A DNA stretch of 64,000 bases from Aquibacillus halophilus (GCF_009649745.1 NZ_WJNG01000002.1:124001-188000), one strand, 5' to 3'; numbered from the stretch's first letter, positions 9,103-17,767 are shown. Notes: generated by a model not told the origin, from the letters alone. Numbers and translations: made by a program.

Positions 9103-11114
9103 TTCCCCTTAAAAAAGTTTGCTTTCCATGTTGTTTTATCAATAAACCGATCGAATACAAGTAGCATAGCAGGTAGGAAAAGAACAACCATGATAAAGGC
9201 TAGCAATGCTCCTCTTCCAAGCAACAATCCAATTGATCCTACAATCGGATTGGTCGAAGTAATCCATAAAATAAAACCAACACTTGATAAAATGGAAGCT
9301 GAGATCCCAATCGAGAAAATTTTCTCATCGATAGTTTTCTTAATTGCTTCAAATGAAGTCATTTCTTTGCGGTTCTCTTTGTACGCTTCCATGAGTAGTA
9401 TCGCATAATCAACAGTTGCGGCAAGCTGTACGGTACTAACAATTAGATATCCCACATAAACCAATGATGAATCAGTGAAGTAGGGAACAGCCAAATTAAT
9501 CCAAACCGCTGATTGAATTGTAAGTAGTAGTACTAATGGAATAGAAATCGACTTAAATGTCACAAGTAGAACAATCGCAATCGCGATTATTGTCAGCAAG
9601 TTGACTAGCGTATTATCTTTTTGGACTACATTCTTCATATCATATAAGGTCACGCTTTCCCCGAGGGAATAAGCGCCATCACCATAATAAGATTCAACTG
9701 TCTCTTGAACAGATTCAACTAGTGAAAAGGCCTCATCGCCCTCTGTTCCTGCATCAGTATGGAGAATAATCCGACTGTAGTTATCTGAATAGAATTGCTC
9801 TGTTATCGATTCCTCTAAATATTCTGGCGGAATTACTGAGCTGACTGTATTAACATAAGAAAGAACACTTGTCATGGGCTCAAAAGACTCTAACTCCTGA
9901 ACAAGGTCTGCTTCTTTTGCGACATCCCCTTTTGGAACGAGTAACACCATCGAGGTGTATTTTCCAAACGCCTCTTCAATTTGGATTTTGTCACTACCAG
10001 CTCGGGTTTGCTCTGGTTGATCTCCAGTACCATAAGTGAAAGTCGTGTTGCTTTGTGCTAAAAATGCTGGAACGATTAGTAGGAATACGAGTATCAAAAC
10101 CGGTATTCTTACTTTAAGAGCACTACTGCCTATTTTATTGAAACTTGGAAGTAATGGTTTGTGCTGTGTTTTATCAATCCATTTATAAAACAAAACCGTT
10201 AGCGCTGGTAAGAATACCATCACACTAATAAAGCTTAATGCAATCCCTTTTACTAAGTTTAGTCCTAAGTCAGAACCAATCTCGAAGTTCATGAATGTTA
10301 GTGCCATAAAACCAAAAAAGGTTGTCGCTGCACTAGCTGCAATCGCTGGGAACGATTTTTTGATAGCGAGCTGCATCGCTTCCGCTGGATCGGCTATTTT
10401 TTTTCTGTAATCCGAAAAACTATGAAGAAGAAAAATAGCATAATCGAGGGATACCGCAAGCTGCAGGATTGGCGCAACTGATTGGGTGACGAACGATACC
10501 TCTCCCATAAAAATGTTTGTTCCTAAATTAATTACAACAGAAACCCCGATTGCTGTGAGGAAAAACAACGGTTCTAGCCAAGAAGTTGTCGAAACAACTA
10601 AAATTAAAATGATAATTGGTACTAATAATGCGGCGGCGTACAACGATTCTGATCCAGCCATTTCTTGTGAGATGGCAGTATCGAGCGCTTCTCCAGCCAT
10701 CGCATTCTCTTCGCCAATTAATTCATAGATGGCATTGGTTACTGGTACTTCATCTCCATCTCGAATGCTGAAGGAAAAAATAGCTTTGTTATCCTTGTAA
10801 TAGGATTCTACTGTATCCTGATCAGCCATTTCTAGTGGTGTTTTTATATCAATCGCGTCATCTAACCACGTTACGTCTTCCACACCGTCGATCGCAGCAA
10901 GCTGTTCTTTAACTTGGAGTGCTTCCTGGACCGTAACATCGTTAATCATGACTCTTGTATTAGGAACAGAACCTTCAAACTCTTGCTCCATCACGTCCAT
11001 TGCCTCTGTAGAAGGAGCATCCTCCGGCAGATAATCAACCATATTGTAGTTTACAGACACAGAAAACTGTGCGATTGCGGAAATGACCGCAATGATAAAA
11101 AAGGAAATAACCAC
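9099..11114 (-). CDS. MMPL/RND-family membrane transporter
   Basis: 671 aa from the first standard in-frame start (GTG at 11114). It shows the MMPL plan: a first helix (ISFFIIAVISAIA), a large outer domain with NYNMVDYLPEDAPS, a helix bundle with SLDYAIFLLHSFSDYR, then a second repeat ending with TVDYAILLMEAYKE and a last bundle. Such proteins export lipids or hydrophobic compounds. The start is odd. The frame is open to 11159 and adds IDIAARIIKHNKS, a normal MMPL N-terminus, and the only good ribosome site (GAGAGG, 11164-11169) is placed for an ATT at 11153. The nearby ATG at 11163 is out of frame by one base. Either a rare ATT start or a one-base indel is likely. The promoter is at 11197-11225; TetR control is inferred from the divergent regulator. 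Confidence 0.82.
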   Translation of the reverse strand: MVISFFIIAVISAIAQFSVSVNYNMVDYLPEDAPSTEAMDVMEQEFEGSVPNTRVMINDVTVQEALQVKEQLAAIDGVEDVTWLDDAIDIKTPLEMADQDTVESYYKDNKAIFSFSIRDGDEVPVTNAIYELIGEENAMAGEALDTAISQEMAGSESLYAAALLVPIIILILVVSTTSWLEPLFFLTAIGVSVVINLGTNIFMGEVSFVTQSVAPILQLAVSLDYAIFLLHSFSDYRKKIADPAEAMQLAIKKSFPAIAASAATTFFGFMALTFMNFEIGSDLGLNLVKGIALSFISVMVFLPALTVLFYKWIDKTQHKPLLPSFNKIGSSALKVRIPVLILVFLLIVPAFLAQSNTTFTYGTGDQPEQTRAGSDKIQIEEAFGKYTSMVLLVPKGDVAKEADLVQELESFEPMTSVLSYVNTVSSVIPPEYLEESITEQFYSDNYSRIILHTDAGTEGDEAFSLVESVQETVESYYGDGAYSLGESVTLYDMKNVVQKDNTLVNLLTIIAIAIVLLVTFKSISIPLVLLLTIQSAVWINLAVPYFTDSSLVYVGYLIVSTVQLAATVDYAILLMEAYKENRKEMTSFEAIKKTIDEKIFSIGISASILSSVGFILWITSTNPIVGSIGLLLGRGALLAFIMVVLFLPAMLLVFDRFIDKTTWKANFFKGK

Positions 11115-11196
11115 TGATTTATTATGTTTAATTATTCGTGCTGCAATGTCAATAACTATTCATCCTCTCTTGCTTTAAACCTAATTCCACTTTATC

Positions 11197-11225
11197 ATTA
11201 TATAGACACAGTGTTGGGTTTACAA
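11197..11225 (-). promoter_or_regulatory. sigma-A promoter for the MMPL operon
   Basis: On the minus strand a -35 TTGTAA (11225-11220), a 17-base spacer and a -10 TATAAT (11202-11197) lie about 45 bases before the probable translation start. It is in the gap shared with the divergent TetR gene. Confidence 0.75.
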
Positions 11226-11243
11226 CAAACAGTTCTTTTAGAT

Positions 11244-11255
11244 GCGTACATACGC
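11244..11255. promoter_or_regulatory. possible TetR operator
   Basis: GCGTA-CA-TACGC is a perfect short inverted repeat between the MMPL promoter and the TetR start. The position suits an operator for the adjacent regulator, but the arms are short. Confidence 0.3.
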
Positions 11256-11312
11256 CAACAGAAGGCTAGAATGTGTTGGATTACTCGAAAAAAGATAAGG
11301 GAGGGTCCGTTT

Positions 11313-11879
11313 TTGACTTCTAAATTGGACAGGCGTAAGAAGTACACACGGATGGTTTTGAAGGATAGTTTAATCAAGCTATTAAGTGAAAAACAGATTT
11401 CTACTATTACAGTAAAAGAAATATGTGAGCTGGCAGATATTAATCGTTCTACTTTTTATAGTCATTACTCAGACCACTTTGATTTGCTTAATCAAATAGA
11501 AGAAGAAATTATCGAGGATATGAATCAGTATCTCAGTCAGTATAATTTTAAAAAGGAAGAAGAATCATTACAGATGACGGAAAAATTGTTGGAATACATC
11601 GTTTCCAAACGGGATATCTGTCAAACACTTCTTAACGAGAATGTAGATACTACTTTTCAAAAGAGAGTCATGGATGTATCGCAACGATTCTTAATGCAAA
11701 GCTGGGTAACTAATAACAATCTTGATGAGGATATGTCTGAATATCTAAGTACATTCATCATTAGTGGCAGTATTCACGTAATAAAAAGCTGGTTGAGTCA
11801 TGGACTAGATAAATCACCAAAACAAATGGCCGAAATCATTAACAACCTAACAAACAAAGGCCTCTCCTCGATAAAATAG
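11313..11879 (+). CDS. TetR/AcrR-family transcriptional regulator
   Basis: 188 aa. The N-terminal helix-turn-helix is clear: RMVLKDSLIKLLSEKQ, then ITVKEICELADINRSTFYSHYSDHFDLL, matching the TetR_N pattern (start of recognition helix NRSTFYxHF). The C-terminal region is all helical and would bind the ligand. I chose TTG at 11313 because GGGAGGG (11299-11305) lies eight bases before it; the frame is open back to 11124 but that stretch has no TetR-like sequence. It diverges from the MMPL operon and so is its likely repressor. The TAG stop overlaps the next repeat. Confidence 0.87.
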   Translation: MTSKLDRRKKYTRMVLKDSLIKLLSEKQISTITVKEICELADINRSTFYSHYSDHFDLLNQIEEEIIEDMNQYLSQYNFKKEEESLQMTEKLLEYIVSKRDICQTLLNENVDTTFQKRVMDVSQRFLMQSWVTNNNLDEDMSEYLSTFIISGSIHVIKSWLSHGLDKSPKQMAEIINNLTNKGLSSIK

Positions 11880-11898
11880 GGACAAAGGGACAGGCTCC
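11879..11898 (+). repeat. A-type repeat, right arm missing
   Basis: The last G of the TetR stop codon begins GGGACAAAGGGACAGGCTCC. The CTTGTCCC right arm is absent, so this copy is truncated. Confidence 0.75.
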
Positions 11899-11984
11899 GT
11901 TTTAGGTAAACCATACTAGCACAAATAAACCGACATGCTCAATAATGTTAATATACTCCAAGATAATATCTAACTATATATAAT

Positions 11985-12031
11985 ACACAAAAGCCTATAC
12001 CAATTCATCAATGGAATAGGCTTTTGTGTTT
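11985..12031. terminator. bidirectional terminator
   Basis: ACACAAAAGCCTAT pairs with ATAGGCTTTTGTGT across a 17-base loop. A-rich and T-rich flanks allow it to work for both the TetR gene and the leftward aldo/keto reductase gene. Confidence 0.85.
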
Positions 12032-12061
12032 AGATTGGATGTCATGTAATTTTACAAAAAC

Positions 12062-13042
12062 CTAAGAAAAGCCTAATATTGGGTGGGCTACATAAGGTTC
12101 TTCTAGATGTTTAACTTCATCGTCACTAAGCTTAAGTGAAAGAGCAGATACCTCATCTTCTAAATGGTGTATCTTTGTTGCACCAACAATAGGAGATGTA
12201 ACGGGTTCTTTTTGTAAAACCCAAGCAAGTGCAACCTGTGCACGTGGAACTTTGCGTTCATCAGCAATTTTTTTCACGCGTTCCACAACTTTGCGATCTG
12301 ATTCCTCCATTTGTGAATAAAGAAACTTACCAAACTCATCTGCTTCCTTTCGCGTGCTAGATTCATTCCAATCTCGCGTTAACCGTCCCCTTGCCATTGG
12401 ACTCCACGGCATGACACCAATCTTCTCCTCTTTGCAAAGCGGGAGCATTTCTCTTTCTTCCTCACGATATAACAAATTTAAATAGTTTTGCATCGTGACA
12501 AAGCGAGTCCATCCATGACTTTCAGCAATATAGTTGGCTTTTAGAAATTGCCATGCATACATTGACGAAGCCCCGATATAGCGTACTTTTCCGGCTTTTA
12601 CAAGATCGTGAAGTGCCTCCATTGTTTCCTCAATGGGAGTATTATAATCCCACCGGTGGATTTGATAGAGATCAACATAATCCGTTCCAAGTCTTTTTAA
12701 GCTATTATCGATCTCAGTCATTATCGCTTTTCGTGAGAGTCCACGACCATTTGGACCTTCATGCATCTGGCCATGTACCTTAGTCGCAATAACGACCTCA
12801 TCCCGATTTGCAAAATCTTTCAACGCACGTCCAACAATTTCTTCACTAGAACCATCTGAATAAACATTGGCGGTATCGAAGAAATTAATACCAAGATCGA
12901 GTGCTTTCTTAATAAACGGCCTGCTTTCTTCCTCACTTAAGGACCAAGGATGACTTCCGCGGTTAGGCTCCCCGTAACTCATACATCCAAGACAAAGCCG
13001 TGAAACATCTAGACCAGTAGAACCTAGTTTTACATATTCCAT
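12062..13042 (-). CDS. aldo/keto reductase
   Basis: 326 aa TIM-barrel NADPH-dependent oxidoreductase. The catalytic tetrad is visible: Asp56 and Tyr61 in FFDTANVYSDG, Lys88 in VVIATKVHG and His129 in LYQIHRWD. The opening MEYVKLGSTGLDVSRLCLGCMSYG and the NRDEVVIATKV block resemble E. coli YajO and related reductases. The substrate is unknown. GGAGG precedes the ATG by nine bases. It is a single gene ending at a two-way terminator. Confidence 0.9.
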   Translation of the reverse strand: MEYVKLGSTGLDVSRLCLGCMSYGEPNRGSHPWSLSEEESRPFIKKALDLGINFFDTANVYSDGSSEEIVGRALKDFANRDEVVIATKVHGQMHEGPNGRGLSRKAIMTEIDNSLKRLGTDYVDLYQIHRWDYNTPIEETMEALHDLVKAGKVRYIGASSMYAWQFLKANYIAESHGWTRFVTMQNYLNLLYREEEREMLPLCKEEKIGVMPWSPMARGRLTRDWNESSTRKEADEFGKFLYSQMEESDRKVVERVKKIADERKVPRAQVALAWVLQKEPVTSPIVGATKIHHLEDEVSALSLKLSDDEVKHLEEPYVAHPILGFS

Positions 13043-13490
13043 TGTTTTTCCTCCTCTTTTATTGAATGAACGGTTGCTACCCTCATTTTATCAGAGTTAG
13101 GTATTAGTCCACTATTAAAACGGATTAGACAAAGTTGTGGCGATTTTTTGAATGTACTATTTAGCATGTCTTCACAAATGAAATTAATAAAATTCATATT
13201 TCTGCCATAATAAAATAAATAAATTTCTATTGAAGTTAGAAGAGTTAAAATTAAAATATTACCAGGAGAAAACAACAAAAACCGCAATTTTTTTCGTGAT
13301 AAAAACTGCTTATAGCGTATTTAATTCTTCTGTTGAAGTTATCTAAAATTCGGTCATAATTAGTTTTAGCTGCTACAACTTCTATGGTTGTTGATCTACA
13401 TTAACTATTCGCAGTAGTAATCCTCTGTTGTTCACCCACTTTTATCCCATCGTATTAAAATCAATCCAACTCAAAAATGAGATGAATTTC
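13043..13490. other. AT-rich intergenic region
   Basis: 448 bp between divergent genes. It must hold the promoters of the aldo/keto reductase and of the zinc-ribbon gene, but I could not place either with confidence. No RNA gene or repeat seen. Confidence 0.4.
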
Positions 13491-13943
13491 ATGGCTTCAT
13501 TAATGTACGCTCAACAATGCATCCACTGTGGAAGGTCGGCATTCGTAGATAACTATTATAAAACTGGTGCAAAGTATATAAAATGCTACCGATGTGGATA
13601 CTCTTATTCAAAAAAAGTTACTAAAACAGATAGTTTTGAAGTGAAAGAGTTTTTAGGTTATGGAGTCTATAATTTAGTAAAGAAAACTGGTCATGGTGAG
13701 TTTACCTTCATTCAATCACCAATCACTGACCAATTAAAAGAAGAATTTTATTTGGAATTATTGAAAGATGATGTTGACAAAGAAAATTGCTATCTGGTTT
13801 CTTATGAATCAGGTAGCTTTTACGTGCTATTTGGTACACCAACTGAAAATTTTTATTTAACCTTCGATCAGTATAAAGAAAAGATGGAAGAGAAATATGG
13901 AGTGGACAATGGAAATGAGTGGTTCATTGCTATCGAACATTAA
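13491..13943 (+). CDS. zinc-ribbon protein, function unknown
   Basis: About 150 aa. The N-terminus holds a zinc ribbon: CIHCG (Cys10, Cys13) and CYRCG (Cys32, Cys35), 18 residues apart. The rest (about 45-150) is a mixed alpha/beta domain with many acidic and aromatic residues that I do not recognise. The frame extends upstream to a TTG at 13428, but nothing supports that as the start. ATG codons at 13482, 13491 and 13503 are all possible, none with a strong ribosome site; I chose the one followed directly by the ribbon. It stands alone between a gap and the next gene's own promoter. Confidence 0.65.
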   Translation: MASLMYAQQCIHCGRSAFVDNYYKTGAKYIKCYRCGYSYSKKVTKTDSFEVKEFLGYGVYNLVKKTGHGEFTFIQSPITDQLKEEFYLELLKDDVDKENCYLVSYESGSFYVLFGTPTENFYLTFDQYKEKMEEKYGVDNGNEWFIAIEH

Positions 13944-13976
13944 GAGAGGTGTTCTATGGAAAATGTTTTTCTATAT

Positions 13977-14003
13977 TTGTCCGAAATAAAAAAGTGATAT
14001 AAT
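13977..14003 (+). promoter_or_regulatory. probable sigma-A promoter
   Basis: TTGTCC (13977-13982), a 15-base spacer and TATAAT (13998-14003) lie 32 bases before the GTG at 14036. The short spacer lowers confidence. Confidence 0.5.
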
Positions 14004-14035
14004 TATAGAAAATAATTTGAATTGGAGGTAACGTT

Positions 14036-14398
14036 GTGGAAGAGACCTTAAGTCAAATTTTAAGCGAAATTAAAGGGATGAGTACAGATATTAACGAATT
14101 GCGCATAGATATGAACAGCATGCGCACTGATGTAAATACCTTACGAACAGACATGACAGGGATACGTAGCGATGTAAGTGGATTGCACGTAGGTATGAGT
14201 GACATGCGAACAGACATTAACGAATTGAAACAGGGACAAGCTAGATTAGAAATAGGACAAGCTAGAATTCAAAAGAATATAATAGAAAATATAGGGACTT
14301 ATACTGATAGAATTATCGAACATGTTGATGACAAAACTGAGGTGCTAAACAAAAGTGTTTTTAATGTTGAAGCGGAAATAGAAAGATTAGGTAGATAG
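14036..14398 (+). CDS. coiled-coil protein, function unknown
   Basis: 120 aa, GTG start with GGAGGT six bases upstream. Residues 10-75 are made of about eight near-perfect seven-residue units of the type MRTDVNTLRTDMTGIRSDV, with Leu/Ile/Met at the a/d positions, so a long parallel coiled coil is expected. Two GQARLEIGQARI units follow, then a second helical stretch. There is no signal peptide or membrane segment. Similar DUF-type coiled-coil proteins are common in Bacillus, but I cannot assign a role. Confidence 0.7.
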   Translation: MEETLSQILSEIKGMSTDINELRIDMNSMRTDVNTLRTDMTGIRSDVSGLHVGMSDMRTDINELKQGQARLEIGQARIQKNIIENIGTYTDRIIEHVDDKTEVLNKSVFNVEAEIERLGR

Positions 14399-14640
14399 TG
14401 TAGATTGAACCATAATCATCATGGACAAAATGTGCATTATAGATTTGAACCACGATAAACCATCCAGAAGGACCAGATGCCTAGGGTACAGCTACGTTTT
14501 TCAAATCTAGAATTCCCTATACTATATCGGCTAAAAGTATCTGAAAAAAAACTACATTATAAAATAACGAGGCAAGTGGGGACACCGCTTGTCTTTTGCT
14601 ATTTCCCCATTATTTCATAAACGTTGGCTAAGCAAATGAC
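14399..14640. other. intergenic region with weak terminator
   Basis: Most of it shows nothing recognisable. At 14571-14596 GGCAAGTGG pairs with CCGCTTGTC (two wobble pairs) and is followed by TTTT, a plausible terminator for the coiled-coil gene. Confidence 0.5.
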
Positions 14641-14687
14641 TTGTCATGTATTCTAAGTGAAATGTATAATAACTTACGTAAAGTAAC
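14641..14687 (+). promoter_or_regulatory. promoter with operator overlapping the -10 box
   Basis: TTGTCA (14641-14646), an 18-base spacer and TATAAT (14665-14670). The -10 box is followed at once by AACTTACGTAAAGTAAC (14671-14687). The catE promoter at 52 kb has TATACT then AACTTACATAAAGTAAC in the same place, one mismatch in the operator. A shared repressor, probably of the HxlR/MarR type that responds to quinones or catechols, is inferred. Confidence 0.75.
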
Positions 14688-14732
14688 TTAGTTATTTAAA
14701 GTATCTAAATACAACTTGGAGGATTTGAACAT

Positions 14733-15275
14733 ATGACAAAACTAAACATCGGTATAATTTTAGGAAGCACTCGTCAAGGGCGCGTGAGCACACAAGTAGG
14801 AGAATGGGTAAAGGAAATTGCTAATGAACATGGTAATGCAAAGTATGAGATTGTAGATATTGCTGAATATAAATTACCATTTTTAGGCGAAGGTACTGGC
14901 CAAGAACCAGGGATTGTAGGTTGGAATGAAAAACTTGCGAGCTTTGATGGATTTGTTTTCATCGTTCAAGAATATAATCACAGTTTAACAGGAGCATTGA
15001 AAAATGCACTTGATTCTGCTCGTGAACCCTGGAACAACAAAGCGGCAGGTATTGTCAGCTATGGCTCGACCGGTGGGGCGCGTGCTGCTGAACATTTACG
15101 AGGAATCCTTGGCGAACTAATGATTGCTGACGTTCGTGTACATCCAACTCTATCTCTATTCACTGATTTTGAAAACTATAGTACATTTAAGCCAGCTGAA
15201 ATGCACATGGATAATGTTAAGGCAATGCTTGACCAAGTGGTTGCATGGAGCGGTGCACTAAAAACGTTGAGATAA
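14733..15275 (+). CDS. NAD(P)H-dependent FMN reductase
   Basis: 180 aa flavodoxin-fold protein. GSTRQGR at 11-17 is the FMN phosphate loop, and QEYNHSLTGALKNALD (79-94) is the signature of the NADPH-dependent FMN reductase/quinone reductase/azoreductase group. It is expected to reduce flavin, quinones or azo compounds in the cytoplasm. The ATG has TTGGAGGA eight bases upstream. It is monocistronic, with its own promoter and terminator; its operator is shared with catE, which suggests a role in quinone or catechol stress. Confidence 0.88.
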   Translation: MTKLNIGIILGSTRQGRVSTQVGEWVKEIANEHGNAKYEIVDIAEYKLPFLGEGTGQEPGIVGWNEKLASFDGFVFIVQEYNHSLTGALKNALDSAREPWNNKAAGIVSYGSTGGARAAEHLRGILGELMIADVRVHPTLSLFTDFENYSTFKPAEMHMDNVKAMLDQVVAWSGALKTLR

Positions 15276-15290
15276 GCACAGACAATGGAC

Positions 15291-15322
15291 TAAAAAGATC
15301 GTCAAATTGACGGTCTTTTCAT
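15291..15322 (+). terminator. terminator after FMN reductase
   Basis: AAAAAGATCGTCAA pairs with TTGACGGTCTTTT across a two- to three-base loop, followed by CATTTTT. Confidence 0.8.
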
Positions 15323-15427
15323 TTTTACTTTTATTAAATACAGTTTTAAAAATTTGAGCTTACGGTGATAAATACGGTTAGGGAAAAAACCAAAACGACT
15401 TAGAATGACAAGAAAGAGGGAATTAGC

Positions 15428-16465
15428 TTGAAACAGGTCTATAGTGATGTCATCCAATTTCGAGGAAATCATTACGATTTTGGCTATATGCAGGGTGAAC
15501 TGTTAAAGGATTCTCCTATTTTGTCAAATCGTGAAAAACAATGGGCAGGGAGGCGGAAACGTCATTTTAATATAAATGAACAAGAAGCAATAGATATGCT
15601 TTCTTCATTTATACCAGGGATGAGGGATGAGCTAGAAGGATTAGCTGATGCACTGCAAATGAATATGCACGATGTATTGAGAGACTTTGGTGGCTATTAC
15701 ATTGATTACGCCAGAAGTGGGTGCTCGATCCTAACTGGAACACAGTTTTTGATTCGTAACTATGATAGCCATCCTAGTGGTTACGAAGGTCGTTATATGA
15801 TATATCAGCCGACTGACATTGGTTATGCTACGATCGGTCCTTCGATGCAAATTACCGGACGGATTGACGGAATGAACGAAAAAGGATTGGCCATGGGCTA
15901 CAACTTTGTGAACCGAGTAGGTTCTGGAGATGGATTCATTTGTAATATGATTGGACGAATTATCCTGGAAACTTGTTCCAATGTCGAAGAAGCTATTTCC
16001 TTGTTAAAAGAAATCCCCCACCGTACTACCTTCACATATGTGTTGTTAGATTCAAAAGGAGAGACATTTGTTGTCGAAGCTTCACCAAGGTCTGTTGTTG
16101 CAAGAAAATCAAATATTAGTACGAACCATTTTGAGATGCTAACAGAAGAAAATAGGTATCGAATGGATGATTCTATCCGGAGACAACAGGTGATGGCAGG
16201 ACAACCGAATGAAACTGATGTTTATTCTGCCTTCCAAATGTTAAACAACAAAGGTAACGAGGTATTCTCAGACAAATATGGTGCTTGGTCAGGGACATTA
16301 CACACTGCCGCATACATTCCCAAAGAAAGAAAAGCATGGTTTGCTATTGGTGGTGACCGTAAGCCGATAATCTTTGATTTTAACGAATTCTTAAATGGAG
16401 AAAAAGTAAGAATTAAGCAAGTAAAAGGTTACCTTGATTATGATAAATCATTTATTAATATGTAG
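15428..16465 (+). CDS. C45-family autoproteolytic acyltransferase/hydrolase
   Basis: 345 aa. The central SGCSIL motif puts a Cys at residue 99, the position of the N-terminal nucleophile released by self-cleavage in the acyl-CoA:6-aminopenicillanate acyltransferase (C45) family. Downstream FLIRNYD, GRIDGMNEKGLAMGYN, and TTFTYVLLDSKGETFVVEASP fit the Ntn-hydrolase fold of that family. These enzymes cleave or form amide bonds; the natural substrate here is unknown. The start is TTG at 15428 with AAAGAGGGAA about eight bases upstream. The TAG stop is shared with the first base of a repeat hairpin. Confidence 0.8.
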   Translation: MKQVYSDVIQFRGNHYDFGYMQGELLKDSPILSNREKQWAGRRKRHFNINEQEAIDMLSSFIPGMRDELEGLADALQMNMHDVLRDFGGYYIDYARSGCSILTGTQFLIRNYDSHPSGYEGRYMIYQPTDIGYATIGPSMQITGRIDGMNEKGLAMGYNFVNRVGSGDGFICNMIGRIILETCSNVEEAISLLKEIPHRTTFTYVLLDSKGETFVVEASPRSVVARKSNISTNHFEMLTEENRYRMDDSIRRQQVMAGQPNETDVYSAFQMLNNKGNEVFSDKYGAWSGTLHTAAYIPKERKAWFAIGGDRKPIIFDFNEFLNGEKVRIKQVKGYLDYDKSFINM

Positions 16466-16491
16466 GGACATGGGGACAGGCTCCTTGTCCC
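16465..16491 (+). repeat. A-type repeat overlapping stop codon
   Basis: GGGACATGG, 9 nt, CCTTGTCCC. The first G is the last base of the TAG stop of the C45 gene; sense orientation. Confidence 0.88.
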
Positions 16492-16644
16492 TGTTAGAGG
16501 TCTAGTGAACCCAGTTGAAAAATTAGTTAAGGGAATATTAATTCTTGAGTGTGCAAACCATTTATAAAGGACAAATGGCTAGAAATTTGAAAAAAATCTG
16601 CTATTTTGATTAATTAAGGAATCTAAATAAAGTTGTGTCAATAA

Positions 16645-16692
16645 AGAGGGTAAGAATCCCGAACAACTTTACATCGGTATTCTAACCCTTTT
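16645..16692. terminator. bidirectional terminator
   Basis: AGGGTAAGAAT pairs with ATTCTAACCCT (one mismatch), plus an inner CCG/CGG, with A-rich and T-rich flanks. It separates the C45 gene from the leftward spore-coat genes. Confidence 0.7.
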
Positions 16693-16699
16693 CTTACTG

Positions 16700-16999
16700 T
16701 TATATCTTTGGTAGGTTTAAAGCTTGCTGAGTTGTTTTTAAATCTACTGTAAGTTGCTCAGATGGGTTTTCTGGATGGTAATATCCTTTGGAAATCATAT
16801 AATTTGATACTTTCTCGTGTACTTCAATTGCGGTATTTAATTGATTCTTAAGTCCTTGCCTAACCTCTGGAGTTGATGTCTCAGTAAGAGCAACTGCATA
16901 ATTTTTAATTCCTGATTTTGCGGAAATTAGTAAATCGGTTGCAATTAGCTGATCTGTTATCCCACCTAGACCAGTCATATTTTGGATCATTTCATTCAT
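16700..16999 (-). CDS. CotF-like spore coat protein
   Basis: 99 aa, fully helical. LITTDLL-type start region (ITDQLIATDLLISAKSGIKNYAVALTETSTPEVRQGLKNQL) and the later VSNYMISKGYYHPENPSEQL match the spore coat protein F family (PF07875-type). Such proteins are made in the mother cell and sit in the inner coat. It follows a smaller related gene by 12 bp, the arrangement of the B. subtilis yraG-yraF genes. AGGAGGG lies six bases before the ATG. A sporulation promoter would lie upstream of 17199 but I could not identify it. Confidence 0.85.
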   Translation of the reverse strand: MNEMIQNMTGLGGITDQLIATDLLISAKSGIKNYAVALTETSTPEVRQGLKNQLNTAIEVHEKVSNYMISKGYYHPENPSEQLTVDLKTTQQALNLPKI

Positions 17000-17010
17000 T
17001 TTTTTCCCTC

Positions 17011-17199
17011 CTATGATAGAAAGCCACTTAATGATTTAATATTTTCCCGATCGATCTGTGAAGTATAATTTAACAATTGTTTAAGCTCTTCATCTTGGAC
17101 TAGCGCACTCATTGCGGTAGACTTTGTTAAACAAAGGTTTTTAAAGGTTAATAGTTCATGAATTTCTAATTTTTCGTGGACACCCATTTTCTTTACCAT
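17011..17199 (-). CDS. small spore coat protein, YraG-like
   Basis: 62 aa, helical. KLEIHELLTFKNLCLTKS and MSALVQDEELKQLL correspond to the first helix pair of the CotF domain, so it looks like a half-length relative of its downstream neighbour. AGGAGG precedes the ATG by eight bases. The two genes form a probable two-gene operon expressed during sporulation; this comes from family knowledge, not from a promoter I could see. Confidence 0.75.
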   Translation of the reverse strand: MVKKMGVHEKLEIHELLTFKNLCLTKSTAMSALVQDEELKQLLNYTSQIDRENIKSLSGFLS

Positions 17200-17563
17200 T
17201 GCCTTTCCTCCTAATCACTTTAATTTATTAAATCGGTTTTAGAGTTTCCTCTATTATTTTTTTTATTTATGAAAGGATGTCTTGGAGTTTATTCAAAAAG
17301 TAATCTTATTCATGAAGGTGCATGTTATAGATTAAATTGTGAGCATGGGATTAAAGAAAAATTAGCAGAAGCTATGAAAAGCCGGTTCACACTTTATTTT
17401 ACATATTAATGCAAAAGTACTCATAATCAAGTAGGCATAGTTAACTATCTTTTTGCCTCTGAAACAGACCCTATACTATCTATTTATCCTAGGCTAAGAG
17501 TTCCACTTTTGGACAGGCTAAGTTTTAATGTAGTTAATATTTTGCAAACAAGGGGGAGATTTT
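17200..17563. other. intergenic region between divergent genes
   Basis: 364 bp, AT-rich. It holds a frame of 46 codons from ATG 17270 with no ribosome site, which I do not call a gene. No hairpin or repeat of note. Confidence 0.4.
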
Positions 17564-17767
17564 ATGGCAGAGAAAACAATTTACGTAAGAGAAGCGGTTG
17601 ATGGGAAACCGATACAAGAAATTGAAAATATCTTGAATCAAATGAATGGAATTGAAAGAGTGTTAATAGATACGGATGATGGGGAAGTGAAGATTGAGTT
17701 TGATGAAGAAAAGGTTTCGACTGATCAAATAATATCTGCTTTAAAGCAACACGAATTTCACCTGTAA
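17564..17767 (+). CDS. HMA-like small protein lacking CxxC
   Basis: 67 aa. The pattern of beta-alpha-beta-beta-alpha-beta (TIYVREAV, IENILNQMNGIERVLIDTDDGEVKIEFDE, STDQIISALKQHEFHL) follows heavy-metal-associated domains such as CopZ, and the spacing of DDGEVKIEFDEEKV is very typical. The metal-binding CxxC that should follow the first strand is absent (EAVDGKPI), so it probably does not carry copper. GGGGGAG precedes the ATG by seven bases. It stands alone and ends at a strong terminator. Confidence 0.7.
   Translation: MAEKTIYVREAVDGKPIQEIENILNQMNGIERVLIDTDDGEVKIEFDEEKVSTDQIISALKQHEFHL

Noticed and set aside
13030-13287. 85-codon minus-strand frame upstream of the aldo/keto reductase
   Set aside because: It overlaps the reductase start and its own AT-rich sequence has no ribosome site or family pattern.
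17270-17410. 46-codon frame MKGCLGVYSKSNLIHEGACY...
   Set aside because: No ribosome site, no neighbour coupling, ordinary composition; could be chance.
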